Shown: positions 9,308-18,715 of the stretch, one piece after another
How the letters are laid out: every line of letters begins with the position of its first letter
How positions within the stretch are numbered: the first letter of the stretch is position 1
Source: Bradyrhizobium algeriense
GTDB taxonomy: Bacteria; Pseudomonadota; Alphaproteobacteria; Rhizobiales; Xanthobacteraceae
Length of the DNA: 64,000 bases
Assembly (NCBI RefSeq): GCF_036924595.1
Contig: NZ_JAZHRV010000001.1
Coordinates: 6,599,501 to 6,663,500 of the forward strand
Direction of reading: 5' to 3'
Notes under the pieces: generated by a model
The model's input: only the letters and a program-made list of their open reading frames with translations
Databases searched by the model: none
Told to the model about the DNA's origin: nothing
Program-made: the position numbers and the translations under genes

Positions 9308-10492
9308 TCAACCCAAAGCAGCCGCCGCGGCTTGCGCTTCGGGCACGACGTCGTGATCGTAAAGCCGCCTGCGAAACGCCGCATGCGCCGATATCTCGGC
9401 ATCGCGAACGCCGAGATCGGAATAGGAGGAGTCGTAGCGCATGCCGTTCTCGCGCGCACCGCGCTGAACCGCCGCCACGCGCTCGCGTCGCAGCCGCTCA
9501 TACGCAAGCAGCGCCGCCGGTACGCTGGCGCGCGTCGCCTGTGCCAGAATTGTCGCCAGCGCCATGCCGTCCTCGATCGACTGGTTGGCGCCCTGGCCGA
9601 GATGCGGCAGCATCGGGTGCGCGGCGTCGCCGAGCAGCGTCAAGCGGCCACGCGTCCAGCTCGGCAGCGGCTCGCGGTCGTACAGCGCCCATCGGAATGT
9701 CGTTTCAACCTGGCTCAGCAGGGTTGCGATGCGCGGGTCCCATCCCCAAAACTCGTGGCGCAGCACATCGGGATCTCCGGGCGCCGACCATGATTCCTTC
9801 ATTTCCGCATCGGCCGGCACGAAGCCGACATAGTTGATGAGTTCGCCTGATCGCACCGGAAAGCTGAGGAAATGTTTTCCCTTGCCGAGCCACATCTGCC
9901 AGCAATCGGTCGGCCAGTGCGGAATGCGCGCATGCGGCAGCACGCCGCGATAGGCGACGGAGCCGTGGAAGACCGGCCGCGACGGCGGCGCGGCATAGGG
10001 CCGGAGTTCGGAGTGAATGCCATCGGCCGCGATGACGACATCGCCTTCGGCCACCGCACCGTTGGCGAATGACACGCGCGCGACCTCGCCGGCCTGCTCA
10101 AAGCCCGTGCCGCGATGTCCGGTGCGCACCACGCCTGGTGGCAATGCGCCCGACAGCATCTCGACGAGGTCGGCGCGATGCATGCCGAAGGTGGCGTTCC
10201 AGCCGGCAGAATCCGTTACCTGGACCGGGGCTATCGGCGCGCCGTCGTGGCGAAAATAGTGAGAACCGTGGCCGACCCTGGCGCCCCACCGTTCGACCTG
10301 GTGCCCCAGGCCTAGCCGCTGCATTTGCCGCACGCTGTTCGGCGTCAAAAATACCCCTGCCCCGACCTCGCCGAGCGCAGGTGCCTGCTCATAGACGGAA
10401 ACATCGAAGCCGCGGGCGATCAGCGCGTTGGCGGCGAACAGCCCGCCAATTCCGCCGCCGACGACAATTACTCCCAGCCGCGACCGCTGCAT
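9308..10492 (-). CDS. FAD-dependent monooxygenase (salicylate/3-hydroxybenzoate-hydroxylase-like)
   Basis: 394 residues. The N-terminal GVIVVGGGIGGLFAANALIARG is the FAD-binding GxGxxG fold. GDVVIAADGIHSELR is the DG motif, and GRLTLLGDAAHPMLPHLGQG is the GD motif that contacts FAD ribityl. This is a class A flavoprotein aromatic hydroxylase using NAD(P)H and oxygen. MYRAxx-type fingerprints for one substrate are not decisive. The start at 10492 follows GGATAGGGCG and begins at the FAD fold; the open frame extends 10 codons further. It is divergent from the Bug-type receptor gene at 10663, which may import an aromatic acid for it. Confidence 0.85.
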   Translation of the reverse strand: MQRSRLGVIVVGGGIGGLFAANALIARGFDVSVYEQAPALGEVGAGVFLTPNSVRQMQRLGLGHQVERWGARVGHGSHYFRHDGAPIAPVQVTDSAGWNATFGMHRADLVEMLSGALPPGVVRTGHRGTGFEQAGEVARVSFANGAVAEGDVVIAADGIHSELRPYAAPPSRPVFHGSVAYRGVLPHARIPHWPTDCWQMWLGKGKHFLSFPVRSGELINYVGFVPADAEMKESWSAPGDPDVLRHEFWGWDPRIATLLSQVETTFRWALYDREPLPSWTRGRLTLLGDAAHPMLPHLGQGANQSIEDGMALATILAQATRASVPAALLAYERLRRERVAAVQRGARENGMRYDSSYSDLGVRDAEISAHAAFRRRLYDHDVVPEAQAAAAALG

Positions 10493-10662
10493 CGCCCTAT
10501 CCTCGTTTTGGTGAAGGTACAAGGCGCAAACGCGTAAACTCCGGCAAGCAACAGCATCGAAAGAGCTTCGACGGTTGCCTATTTCACGTTATCCTTCCCA
10601 GCGGGAAACACCAGCGCCCGAGCCCACAATGCTGACTGGAAGCTGCAGCGGGAGGAGTTTCG

Positions 10663-11664
10663 ATGCACGGCTCTGCGCATATGCTATCCCATGCCGGCCG
10701 TTGTCTGGCGGCCTCGACCCTGCTCATGGCGTTATCAGCGCTTGGTTACGCGCCCGCACGGGCTGGTGACTATCCCGACCACGCCGTAAAAATCGTGGTT
10801 CCCTTTCCCGCCGGCGGCACCGCAGATGTGATTCCACGTATCGTCGGGGAATGGCTGTCGCGCAAATGGAGCCAGCCGGTGGTCATCGAGAACCGCACGG
10901 GCGCCGCCGGAAACATCGGCGCTGAACAGGTCTATCATTCGGCGCCCGACGGCTACACCCTGCTCTCGTCGCCGCCGCCGCCGCTCGTGATCAATCACAA
11001 TCTGTACCCCAAGCTAGGCTTCGATCCGACGAAGTTCGAGCCTGTCATCGTCATGGCCCAGGTGCCAAATGCGCTGATCGTCAATCCGGACAACGTCAAG
11101 GCATCGAGCGTGCCCGAGTTGATCGAATACCTGAAGGGCAATTCCGACAAGACCATCTGCGCCACGCAAGGCAACGGCACGACCTCGCATCTGACCTCGG
11201 AGCTGTTTCAGCTGATGGCAAAGGTGAAGCTGCGGCACATTCCGTATCGCGGCTCGGCGCCGGCGCTGCAGGGTCTCGTCGCCGGCGACGTCGACGTCAT
11301 GTTCGACAATCTCGGCGTCTCGCTGGCGCTGGTTCAGGCCGGCAAGCTGAAACTGCTCGCGGTGGCCTCATCCGATCGTCTGCCGGCGCTACCGAACGTG
11401 CCGACGATGGCCGAAACGCTTCCGGGTTTTGAAGCGGTCGCCTGGTACGGCATCGTGGCGCCGCCCAAGACTCCGAAGAACATCGTCGACAAGATCAATG
11501 CCGATGTGAACGAGGCGTTACGCCAGCCCGCGGTGCAGGAACAACTCAAGAAGCTGTCCGCCGTCATTTTCGGCGGCTCGGTCGACAAATCGTCCAAATA
11601 CATGCGCGAGGAAGTCGACCGATGGGCGGCGGTGATCAAGTCGGCCAATATCGAGCTACAGTAG
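10663..11664 (+). CDS. Bug-family tripartite tricarboxylate transporter substrate-binding protein
   Basis: 333 residues with an N-terminal signal peptide (cleavage near PARAGDYP). The mature start DYPDHAVKIVVPFPAGGTAD and the later APDGYTLL and TTSHLTSELF segments are typical of Bug (TctC-like) periplasmic receptors, which bind carboxylates such as citrate, nicotinate, protocatechuate or terephthalate. No TctA or TctB membrane genes are adjacent, which is usual for the many orphan receptors in Burkholderiales and Bradyrhizobium. GGGAGGAG precedes the ATG by about 7 bases. The ligand is unknown; the divergent aromatic hydroxylase hints at an aromatic acid. Confidence 0.9.
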   Translation: MHGSAHMLSHAGRCLAASTLLMALSALGYAPARAGDYPDHAVKIVVPFPAGGTADVIPRIVGEWLSRKWSQPVVIENRTGAAGNIGAEQVYHSAPDGYTLLSSPPPPLVINHNLYPKLGFDPTKFEPVIVMAQVPNALIVNPDNVKASSVPELIEYLKGNSDKTICATQGNGTTSHLTSELFQLMAKVKLRHIPYRGSAPALQGLVAGDVDVMFDNLGVSLALVQAGKLKLLAVASSDRLPALPNVPTMAETLPGFEAVAWYGIVAPPKTPKNIVDKINADVNEALRQPAVQEQLKKLSAVIFGGSVDKSSKYMREEVDRWAAVIKSANIELQ

Positions 11665-11893
11665 TCGCGGCCTCAGTTGATCTCGATCCGCCACGTGCCG
11701 GTTGAACGCCGCCGTGCACGTGATAGATTGTGCGCGCCATGATGATCCGCACCTCCCATATCGCTTCTGTCTTCTTTCTCGCGCGCTGACCGCGTTGCCC
11801 GCTCAGGCGGGCGGAAGTTTCCGACAGAAATAGCCCGGCCGCTCCTGCTTCGCGCAGGCCACGGTCGTTTGCCCAGCGATAAAGAGGATTCTC
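11665..11893. other. Intergenic region, nothing recognised
   Basis: About 229 bases between the Bug receptor and the phytanoyl-CoA-dioxygenase-like gene. Short open frames occur on both strands but none has a recognisable product. Confidence 0.4.
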
Positions 11894-12700
11894 ATGCCTG
11901 CCAGCAAACCAGCGCGCGCGCTCAGCGACGCGCAGATCGAGCAATTCATTCAGGACGGCTTCGTCCGGATCGATCGCGCCTTTTCGCGCGAGCTCGCCGA
12001 GCAGGGTCGCGCCATCCTGTGGCGCGATCTGCCATGCGACCCCGACGACCCCGCAACCTGGACGCGGCCAGTGATCCGCCTCGGCTATTACAGCGACGCC
12101 CCCTTCAGGAAAGCCGTCAACAGCCCGCGGCTTCATGCCGCCTTTGACCAGCTCGTCGGAAAGGGACGCTGGTGGCCGCGAGCCGACCTCGGCACCTTCC
12201 CCGTGCGGTTTCCGAGCCCGCACGATCCCGGCGACGCCGGCTGGCATGTCGATCTCAGCTTCCCCGGCGAAGACGAACCTGTCGGCCGCCAGGATTACGC
12301 CGCATGGCGGGTCAACGTGACGTCGCGCGGACGTGCGCTGCTGATGCTGTTCCTGTTCTCCGATGTCGGGGAAGCCGACGCGCCCACCCGAATAAGGCCG
12401 GGCTCGCATCTGGACATGGCGCGCTTTCTCGAACCGGCGGGCGAGGCCGGCATGTCGCATTTGCGGCTGGACGAGATGGGAAGCGGCCGGCCCGAGATGC
12501 AGGCGACCGGCGATACCGGCACAGTCTATCTGTGCCACCCGTTCCTCGTTCACGCCGCGCAAATGCACCGGGGATCCGCGCCGCGTTTCATGGCGCAGCC
12601 GCCGCTGCACCCGTCTCAGCCGTTCAGGCTTGCGCGAGCGGACGGCGATTATTCGCCGGTTGAGCGAGCCATCCGGCAGGCCTTGCAGGCGCGCGGATAA
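11894..12700 (+). CDS. Phytanoyl-CoA dioxygenase (PhyH) family protein
   Basis: 268 residues. The N-terminus ALSDAQIEQFIQDGFVRIDRAF fits PhyH-family Fe(II)/2-oxoglutarate oxygenases. GWHVDLSF supplies the His-x-Asp pair of the facial triad, and the distal HPFLVHAAQMHRG supplies the third His; a nearby Arg would bind 2-oxoglutarate. Many bacterial members hydroxylate small secondary metabolites or amino acids rather than phytanoyl-CoA, so the substrate is open. AAAGAGGATTCTC precedes the ATG. It stands alone on the plus strand. Confidence 0.8.
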   Translation: MPASKPARALSDAQIEQFIQDGFVRIDRAFSRELAEQGRAILWRDLPCDPDDPATWTRPVIRLGYYSDAPFRKAVNSPRLHAAFDQLVGKGRWWPRADLGTFPVRFPSPHDPGDAGWHVDLSFPGEDEPVGRQDYAAWRVNVTSRGRALLMLFLFSDVGEADAPTRIRPGSHLDMARFLEPAGEAGMSHLRLDEMGSGRPEMQATGDTGTVYLCHPFLVHAAQMHRGSAPRFMAQPPLHPSQPFRLARADGDYSPVERAIRQALQARG

Positions 12701-12887
12701 CAAGAGCCGAGAATGAAAGCTAGGGCGGGGCCACCAACGAGGGGGTGTCCCCGTTCTAGTTGATCCCGATGCGCGTGTTGCGCGGACCGGTGCGCTGGAA
12801 CAGGGCAAACAGCACCGCAATAGCGGTTGCAGCGCCTGTCGCCCGTTGCCAATTTCATGCTACGTTTTTCGCGAATAGAGTGATCCG

Positions 12888-13868
12888 ATGAACCCCCGCC
12901 TGATTCTGATCCCCCTCCTGACCTTGATGATCGCCGCCAGTGCCGCGAGCGCATGGGCGCAGGACAAGGGCACGGTCCATCCAAAACCGCTGCCGCCGCT
13001 GGCCAACCCGAACGATCCCAACATCGCCGCCAAGGAGCTGTTCGGCCGCAAGATGCTGCCGGCGGCGATGCCGACGCGGGTGCACGGGTTCTACGCCCAT
13101 GGCTGCATCGCGGGCGCGGAAGGGTTGCCGATCAACGGCGACAATTGGCAGGTGATGCGGCTGTCGCGCAATCGCTACTGGGGCCATCCCGACCTGGTCG
13201 CGCTGATCAAGCGGCTGGCCGCAAGAGCGCGCAGAGATGCCGGCTGGAACGGCATACTGGTCGGCGACATGTCGCAGCCGCGCGGCGGGCCGATGTTTAC
13301 CGGACACGCCAGCCATCAGATCGGGCTCGACGCCGACATCTGGCTGACGCCGATGCCGGGCCGACAATTGTCGCGCAACGAGCGCGAGGAGATGTCGGCC
13401 GTGATGATGGTGCGCGCCGACCGGCTCGACATCGATCCGCACGCCTGGACGCCGACGCATCTTGCGGTGATCCGCGCCGCCGCGCTGGAGCCCAGCGTGC
13501 AACGCATCTTCGTCAATGCCGCGATCAAGAAGGCGCTCTGCCGTGAGGCAAAAGGCGACCGCTACTGGCTCCACAAGGTGCGGCCGATGTACGGCCACGA
13601 CTATCACTTCCACATCCGCATCAAATGCCCGCCCGGCGCCGGCGAATGCGAAAGCCAGCCCGATCCGAACGAGGGCGAAGGCTGCCAACCTGCCGATCTC
13701 GCCTATTGGTTCAGCGATGCGGTGCTGCATCCGAAGCCACCCAAAGTGCCGCCGAAGCCGAAGCCGCCGATGACCATGGCGGCGCTGCCGCCGGTCTGCA
13801 AGACGGTGCTGAACGCGCCGGATGCCAAACACGAAGTGTCAAGCAGACCCAGCGGAGAACAACGATGA
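12888..13868 (+). CDS. mepA: Penicillin-insensitive murein endopeptidase MepA
   Basis: 326 residues with a signal peptide (MNPRLILIPLLTLMIAASA, then ASAWAQ). It is an LAS-type zinc peptidase that cuts D-Ala-meso-DAP cross-links in peptidoglycan. Visible features are MQPRGGPMF-like SQPRGGPMFTGHASHQIGLD, with zinc ligands His and Asp in HASHQIGLDADIW, and the distal GHDYHFHIRIKCP His-x-His motif. A Pro/Lys-rich C-terminal tail (PKPPKVPPKPKPP) follows the catalytic domain. Its stop codon overlaps the start of the next gene (ATGA at 13865-13868), implying translational coupling with the Spy-like protein. Confidence 0.92.
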   Translation: MNPRLILIPLLTLMIAASAASAWAQDKGTVHPKPLPPLANPNDPNIAAKELFGRKMLPAAMPTRVHGFYAHGCIAGAEGLPINGDNWQVMRLSRNRYWGHPDLVALIKRLAARARRDAGWNGILVGDMSQPRGGPMFTGHASHQIGLDADIWLTPMPGRQLSRNEREEMSAVMMVRADRLDIDPHAWTPTHLAVIRAAALEPSVQRIFVNAAIKKALCREAKGDRYWLHKVRPMYGHDYHFHIRIKCPPGAGECESQPDPNEGEGCQPADLAYWFSDAVLHPKPPKVPPKPKPPMTMAALPPVCKTVLNAPDAKHEVSSRPSGEQR

Positions 13869-14389
13869 AGATTTGGCCCCTGATTGCATCGATCGCATTC
13901 GTCACGAGCGTGCACGCACAGACCCCTTATGCAGGAATGCAGACGCGCTCGATCAAGGCGCTATCGGAGCAGCAGATTTCTGATCTTGGCGCCGGCCGCG
14001 GAATGGGCCTGGCGCTCGCGGCCGAGCTGAACGGCTATCCGGGGCCGTCGCACGTTCTCGAGCTTGCCGACAAGCTCGAACTCTCCGCCGAGCAACGCGC
14101 CAGCATGCAGCGCCTGTTCGATTCCATGAAGGCCGAAGCGATGCCGCTGGGCGCCAAGCTGATCGACCAGGAAGCCGAACTGGACAAGCAGTTTGCCACC
14201 CGCACCGTCACGCCCGAAAGCCTGAAGGCGTCCACCGCGGCCGTTGCCGCCACGCAAGGAATGCTGCGCGAGACCCATCTGAAATATCATTTGTCGACCG
14301 GCAGCATTTTGACCCCGTCGCAGATGACCAAATATGCGGAGTTGCGGGGTTACGGCGGTGGCGGGCACAAGCGACACCATCACCATTGA
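13865..14389 (+). CDS. Spy/CpxP-like periplasmic protein with His-rich C-terminus
   Basis: 174 residues. An N-terminal signal peptide (MKIWPLIASIAFVTSVHAQ) is followed by a helical body. LADKLELSAEQRASMQRLFD and LTPSQMTKYAELRG resemble the LTxxQ motifs of Spy/CpxP/CnrX proteins, which are periplasmic chaperones or metal sensors. The protein ends GGGGHKRHHHH, a possible metal-binding tail. The ATG overlaps the mepA stop, so the two form an envelope-maintenance operon. A strong hairpin follows at 14395. The family call is from motif pattern and is moderately sure. Confidence 0.7.
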   Translation: MKIWPLIASIAFVTSVHAQTPYAGMQTRSIKALSEQQISDLGAGRGMGLALAAELNGYPGPSHVLELADKLELSAEQRASMQRLFDSMKAEAMPLGAKLIDQEAELDKQFATRTVTPESLKASTAAVAATQGMLRETHLKYHLSTGSILTPSQMTKYAELRGYGGGGHKRHHHH

Positions 14390-14394
14390 CGGCC

Positions 14395-14423
14395 CGGCTG
14401 CACCTTGCAAGCCGGTGCAGCCG
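14395..14423 (+). terminator. Hairpin terminator after the mepA operon
   Basis: CGGCTGCACC (14395-14404) pairs perfectly with GGTGCAGCCG (14414-14423) around a 9-base loop, starting 6 bases after the stop codon. The following CCTTTACCTCCTTT is pyrimidine-rich though not a pure T-run. Confidence 0.7.
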
Positions 14424-14588
14424 CCTTTACCTCCTTTCCCATCCTGACTATGGTCAGGGCTGGCGATATCCGATCGACCGCAAGTCTTTCGGGGAATACC
14501 GGAACGGCGCTTCCGATGGTCGCCTTACCCAACCAACGCCTGTCTTGCGCGCGGCAACCGCAGCTCGCAATCATGCATGGAGCGCCCG

Positions 14589-15374
14589 ATGAATCGTCTA
14601 GCCGGCCTCGTCCTGGCCTTCGCCGTGTCACTGGCAGCCATCCCCTCACCCGCCGCCGCGCAGGAAAAATCGCTGACCATCTTCGCCGCGGCCTCGATGA
14701 AGAATGCGCTCGACGAGATCGACGCCGTCTATGCCGCTAAGAGGGGCATCAAGATCACCGTCAGCTACGCCGCCAGTTCTGCGCTCGCCCGACAGATCGA
14801 ACAGGGCGCACCGGCCGATATATTCATCTCCGCCGATACCGACTGGATGGACTACGCAATCGGGAAGAAGACCGTCAACGAACCGAGCAGGATCAATTTG
14901 CTCGGCAACAGCATCGTGCTGATCGCACCGAAGGATTCGAAAATCGACCATGTGAACATCGGCCCCGGCTTCGATCTTGCAAAACTCGCCGGCGACGGCC
15001 GGATCGCCACCGGCGACGTGAAATCCGTGCCCGCCGGCAAATACGCCAAGACAGCGCTGGAGAAGCTCGGCGCATGGCAGGCCGCCGAGCCGAAATTTGC
15101 GATGGCCGTCGACGTTCGCGCCGCGCTGACGCTGGTGGCGCGCGGCGAGGCCGCGCTCGGCATTGTCTATTCCACCGACGCCAAGGCCGAGCCCGGCGTC
15201 AAAATCGTCGGCACCTTTCCGGCCGATTCCCATCCCGCGATCATCTATCCGGTCGCGGCGACGATGACCGCGAAGCCGGAGGCCTCAGACTATCTCGCCT
15301 TCCTGCGCTCGACCGCGGCGAAGACCATTTTTGAAAACTACGGCTTCAAATTCCTCGTCAGCCCGTCAACCTGA
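14589..15374 (+). CDS. modA: Molybdate ABC transporter substrate-binding protein
   Basis: 261 residues with a signal peptide (cleavage near PAAAQEKS). The mature N-terminus KSLTIFAAASMKNALDEI is the classic ModA opening, with the Ser of AAAS contacting the oxyanion. TVSYAASSALARQIEQGAPADIFISAD continues the fold. It captures molybdate (or tungstate) in the periplasm for ModBC. The ATG at 14589 follows ATGGAGCGCCCG, which holds a GGAG ribosome-binding site; the in-frame ATG at 14577 lies inside that site. The stop overlaps the modB start (TGATG at 15372-15376). Confidence 0.93.
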   Translation: MNRLAGLVLAFAVSLAAIPSPAAAQEKSLTIFAAASMKNALDEIDAVYAAKRGIKITVSYAASSALARQIEQGAPADIFISADTDWMDYAIGKKTVNEPSRINLLGNSIVLIAPKDSKIDHVNIGPGFDLAKLAGDGRIATGDVKSVPAGKYAKTALEKLGAWQAAEPKFAMAVDVRAALTLVARGEAALGIVYSTDAKAEPGVKIVGTFPADSHPAIIYPVAATMTAKPEASDYLAFLRSTAAKTIFENYGFKFLVSPST

Positions 15375-16069
15375 TGTTCGAGATCTCGCCCGCCGAATGG
15401 ACCGCCATCCTGCTGTCGCTGCGGGTCGCCGTCATGGCAACACTGGTGGCGACGCCGTTCGGTATCGCGTTGGCATGGCTGCTGGCGCGGCGTGAGTTCT
15501 GGGGCAAGTCGGTCCTCGACGCCCTGGTCCATTTGCCGCTGGTGCTGCCACCGGTCGCCACCGGATATTTGTTGCTGCTGACCTTCGGCCGCCGTGGCTT
15601 GGTCGGGGCGTGGCTCGCCGACAACCTTGGTATCGTGTTCGCGTTTCGCTGGACCGGCGCTGCGCTTGCCTGCGGCATCATGTCGTTTCCGCTGCTGGTA
15701 CGGCCGATCCGGCTCTCGATCGAAGCAATCGACCGCCGGCTGGAGCAGGCGTCGAGCACGCTCGGCGCCGCACCCTGGCAGGTGTTTGCCACCGTAACCT
15801 TGCCGCTGGCGCTGCCGGGCGTGCTGGCCGGCATGGTGCTCGGCTTTGCCAAGGCGATCGGCGAATTCGGCGCCACCATCACTTTCGTCTCCAACATTCC
15901 CGGCGAGACCCAGACCATTTCTTCGGCGATCTATTCGCTGATCCAGACGCCGGACGGCGATACAGCCGCCGGGCGGTTGGTTGTCGTTTCCACCGTGATC
16001 GCAATGGGCGCCCTGATCGCATCCGAGTGGTTCGCGCGGCGCGCCACCAAACGCCTGCACGGGAATTGA
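15374..16069 (+). CDS. modB: Molybdate ABC transporter permease
   Basis: 231 residues with five to six membrane helices. The ABC-permease EAA loop is seen as EQASSTLGAAPWQVFATVTLPLALPGV, and VLPPVATGYLLL is characteristic of ModB. It forms the inner-membrane channel of ModABC. The start overlaps modA by one base and modC begins 2 bases after its stop, so the three genes form one transcription unit. Confidence 0.93.
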   Translation: MFEISPAEWTAILLSLRVAVMATLVATPFGIALAWLLARREFWGKSVLDALVHLPLVLPPVATGYLLLLTFGRRGLVGAWLADNLGIVFAFRWTGAALACGIMSFPLLVRPIRLSIEAIDRRLEQASSTLGAAPWQVFATVTLPLALPGVLAGMVLGFAKAIGEFGATITFVSNIPGETQTISSAIYSLIQTPDGDTAAGRLVVVSTVIAMGALIASEWFARRATKRLHGN

Positions 16070-16071
16070 CC

Positions 16072-16731
16072 ATGCTGCGGGTCGACGTCACCAAACAGCT
16101 CGGCGAATTCTCGCTCGAAGCTGCGTTCGAAAGCCAGGGCCGCGTCACTGGCCTGTTCGGTGCGTCCGGCGCTGGCAAGACGTCACTGATCAACATGATC
16201 GCAGGACTGTTGCGGCCCGACCGTGGCGTTATCGCACTCGACGGCGATACGCTGGACGACACGTCGAAAGGCATTCACGTGCCACCGCACCGGCGCCGCA
16301 TCGGCTACGTGTTTCAGGACGCGCGGCTCTTCCCGCATCTCAACGTGCTGCAAAATCTCGATTACGGTCGGCGCATGAACCGCCTTGCCGTGGATTCCGG
16401 GCAACACAAGCGTATCACCGACCTGCTCGACATCGGCCAACTGCTCGGCCGCCGGCCGGGCCAGCTCTCCGGCGGCGAGCGCCAGCGCGTCGCGCTCGGC
16501 CGTGCGCTGCTATCGAAGCCGCGCCTGCTGCTGCTGGACGAGCCGCTGGGCTCGCTCGACGAGGGCCGCAAGGAGGAAATCCTGCCCTACCTGGTGCGGC
16601 TGCGCGACGAGGGCATTCCGATGGTCTATGTCAGCCACGATGCCGCCGAGCTGCGTCAACTGGCGACGCAGATCGTGATGCTCCAGCGCGGCCGCGTGAC
16701 CGCGCTCGGCGGCGTCAAGGTGCTGACGTAG
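16072..16731 (+). CDS. modC: Molybdate ABC transporter ATP-binding protein, short form without TOBE domain
   Basis: 219 residues. Walker A is GASGAGKT, the signature is LSGGERQR and Walker B is LLLLDEPL, followed by SLDEGRKEEI and a switch His in YVSHDAAEL. RRIGYVFQDARLFPHLNV is typical of ModC. The protein stops just after the nucleotide-binding domain; classical ModC proteins of about 350 residues carry a C-terminal TOBE (Mop-like) molybdate-sensing domain that is absent here. Trans-inhibition by cytoplasmic molybdate therefore seems unlikely. The convergent ilvD stop is only 3 bases away. Confidence 0.9.
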   Translation: MLRVDVTKQLGEFSLEAAFESQGRVTGLFGASGAGKTSLINMIAGLLRPDRGVIALDGDTLDDTSKGIHVPPHRRRIGYVFQDARLFPHLNVLQNLDYGRRMNRLAVDSGQHKRITDLLDIGQLLGRRPGQLSGGERQRVALGRALLSKPRLLLLDEPLGSLDEGRKEEILPYLVRLRDEGIPMVYVSHDAAELRQLATQIVMLQRGRVTALGGVKVLT

Positions 16732-16734
16732 CGC

Positions 16735-18579
16735 TTACTCCGGAACGACGCGCACCGCGCCGCGGGCCGCGCTGGTCGTCAGCGCCGCATAGGCCTTCAG
16801 CGCCATCGTCACCTTGCGGCTGCGCTTCTTGGCGGGCTTCCACGCCTCCGCGCCGCGGGCCAGCATCGCTTCGCGGCGCTTCGCCAGCGTGGCGTCATCG
16901 ACCACGAGGCTGATCGAACGCGCGGGGATGTCGATCTTGATAAGGTCGCCCTCCTCCACCAGGCCGATCAACCCGCCTTCGGCGGCTTCCGGCGAGAGAT
17001 GCCCGATCGACAGGCCTGACGAGCCGCCGGAGAAGCGGCCATCGGTGACCAGTGCGCAAACTTTTCCAAGGCCCTTCGACTTGAGGTAGCTGGTCGGATA
17101 GAGCATCTCCTGCATGCCGGGGCCACCGCGCGGACCTTCATAGCGGACCACGACGACGTCGCCGGCCTTGATCTTGTTGCCCAGGATGCCTTCGACTGCG
17201 GCGTCCTGGCTTTCGAAGACCCGTGCCGGCCCCTCGAACTTCAAAATGCTCTCATCGACGCCGGCAGTCTTCACGATGCAGCCATCGAGCGCGATGTTGC
17301 CTGACAGCACGGCGAGGCCGCCGTCTTTCGAGAACGCATGCTCGGCGTCGCGGATGCAGCCTGTGGCGCGGTCGGTATCGAGCTCTTCGAACCGGCGTTC
17401 CTGGCTGAACGCCACTTGCGTCGGCACATTACCCGGCGCCGCCATGAAGAATTTGCGGACGCTCTCGCTCTTGGTGCGAACGATATCCCAGCGGCCAAGC
17501 GCATCTTCCAGCGTCCTGGAGTGAACCATCGGCAGGCCGCGGTTGAGCAGGCCTGCGCGATCGAGCTCACCCAAAATGGCCATCACGCCGCCGGCACGAT
17601 GCACGTCTTCCAGATGCACGTCCGCCACCGACGGCGCCACCTTGCAGAGCACCGGCACCCGCCGCGACAGGCGGTCGATATCCTGCATCGTGAACGGCAC
17701 CTGCCCTTCATAGGCTGCCGCCAGCAGATGCAGCACGGTATTGGTCGAGCCGCCCATGGCAATGTCGAGCGTCATGGCGTTCTCGAATGCCTTGAAGTTT
17801 GCGATTTTGCGCGGCAACGCGGTTTCGTCGTCCTGCTCGTAATAGCGCCGCGCCAGGTCGACGATCAGATGCCCGGCCTCGACGAACAATCCCTTGCGGT
17901 CGGCATGCGTCGCCAGCACCGAGCCGTTGCCCGGCAGCGCCAGCCCCAGCGCCTCGGTGAGGCAGTTCATCGAATTGGCCGTGAACATGCCCGAGCACGA
18001 GCCGCAGGTCGGACAGGCCGAACGCTCGATCACTTCCACATCGGCGTCGCTGACATTGCTGTCGGCGGCTGCGACCATGGCGTCGATCAGGTCGACCGCG
18101 CGGAGCTTGCCCTTGATGTTCACCTTGCCCGACTCCATCGGGCCGCCCGAGACGAACACGGTCGGGATGTTGATGCGCAGCGCGGCCATCAGCATGCCGG
18201 GCGTGATCTTGTCGCAGTTCGAGATGCAGACCATGGCGTCGGCGCAATGCGCATTGACCATGTACTCGACGCTGTCTGCGATGATTTCGCGCGACGGCAG
18301 GCTGTAGAGCATGCCGTCATGGCCCATGGCGATGCCGTCATCGACCGCGATGGTGTTGAACTCCTTGGCGACGCCGCCTGCCGTCTCGATCTCGCGCGCG
18401 ACGAGCTGGCCGAGATCCTTCAGGTGCACGTGGCCGGGCACGAACTGGGTGAATGAATTGACCACGGCAATGATCGGCTTGCCAAAGTCCTCGTTCTTCA
18501 TGCCGGTGGCGCGCCAGAGGCCGCGGGCGCCCGCCATGTTGCGGCCGTGGGTCGTGGTTCGGGAGCGGTAGGCGGGCAT
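16735..18579 (-). CDS. ilvD: Dihydroxy-acid dehydratase
   Basis: 614 residues, the normal length for the family. It converts 2,3-dihydroxy-isovalerate and -methylvalerate to the 2-oxo acids in valine and isoleucine synthesis. Fe-S cysteines are seen in [14 protein letters not shown] and [38 protein letters not shown] near the C-terminus is a conserved active-site stretch, and [20 protein letters not shown] is the usual N-terminus. The start at 18579 was chosen for this N-terminus; the open frame runs 100 codons further upstream without homology. It is convergent with modC. Confidence 0.96.
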   Translation of the reverse strand: MPAYRSRTTTHGRNMAGARGLWRATGMKNEDFGKPIIAVVNSFTQFVPGHVHLKDLGQLVAREIETAGGVAKEFNTIAVDDGIAMGHDGMLYSLPSREIIADSVEYMVNAHCADAMVCISNCDKITPGMLMAALRINIPTVFVSGGPMESGKVNIKGKLRAVDLIDAMVAAADSNVSDADVEVIERSACPTCGSCSGMFTANSMNCLTEALGLALPGNGSVLATHADRKGLFVEAGHLIVDLARRYYEQDDETALPRKIANFKAFENAMTLDIAMGGSTNTVLHLLAAAYEGQVPFTMQDIDRLSRRVPVLCKVAPSVADVHLEDVHRAGGVMAILGELDRAGLLNRGLPMVHSRTLEDALGRWDIVRTKSESVRKFFMAAPGNVPTQVAFSQERRFEELDTDRATGCIRDAEHAFSKDGGLAVLSGNIALDGCIVKTAGVDESILKFEGPARVFESQDAAVEGILGNKIKAGDVVVVRYEGPRGGPGMQEMLYPTSYLKSKGLGKVCALVTDGRFSGGSSGLSIGHLSPEAAEGGLIGLVEEGDLIKIDIPARSISLVVDDATLAKRREAMLARGAEAWKPAKKRSRKVTMALKAYAALTTSAARGAVRVVPE

Positions 18580-18715
18580 GATCTGTCCTTTTGGGAAGCG
18601 GAAAAGGCGTCTTTTAGACGGTGAGCCGGATCGATAAAAGCGGCTTGGCGCAGGGTCGCCATGCGCGGGCCCACCCAAAACGGGACAGGGCCCAGCGCCC
18701 CTGCCCCGGCTACCG

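Noticed and set aside
11636..12820. 394-codon minus-strand frame opposite the PhyH-like gene
   Set aside because: No homology seen and it covers a clear plus-strand gene.
12735..12887. Possible gene end on the minus strand reading VLFALFQRTGPRNTRIGIN
   Set aside because: Only a few tens of codons without a start; it may be a decayed gene but cannot be supported.
14425..14588. ModE-type operator before modA
   Set aside because: No convincing inverted TATA-type ModE site could be found in this stretch.
17338..18456. Plus-strand open frame opposite ilvD
   Set aside because: Antisense shadow of a well-conserved gene; its product shows no recognisable domain.
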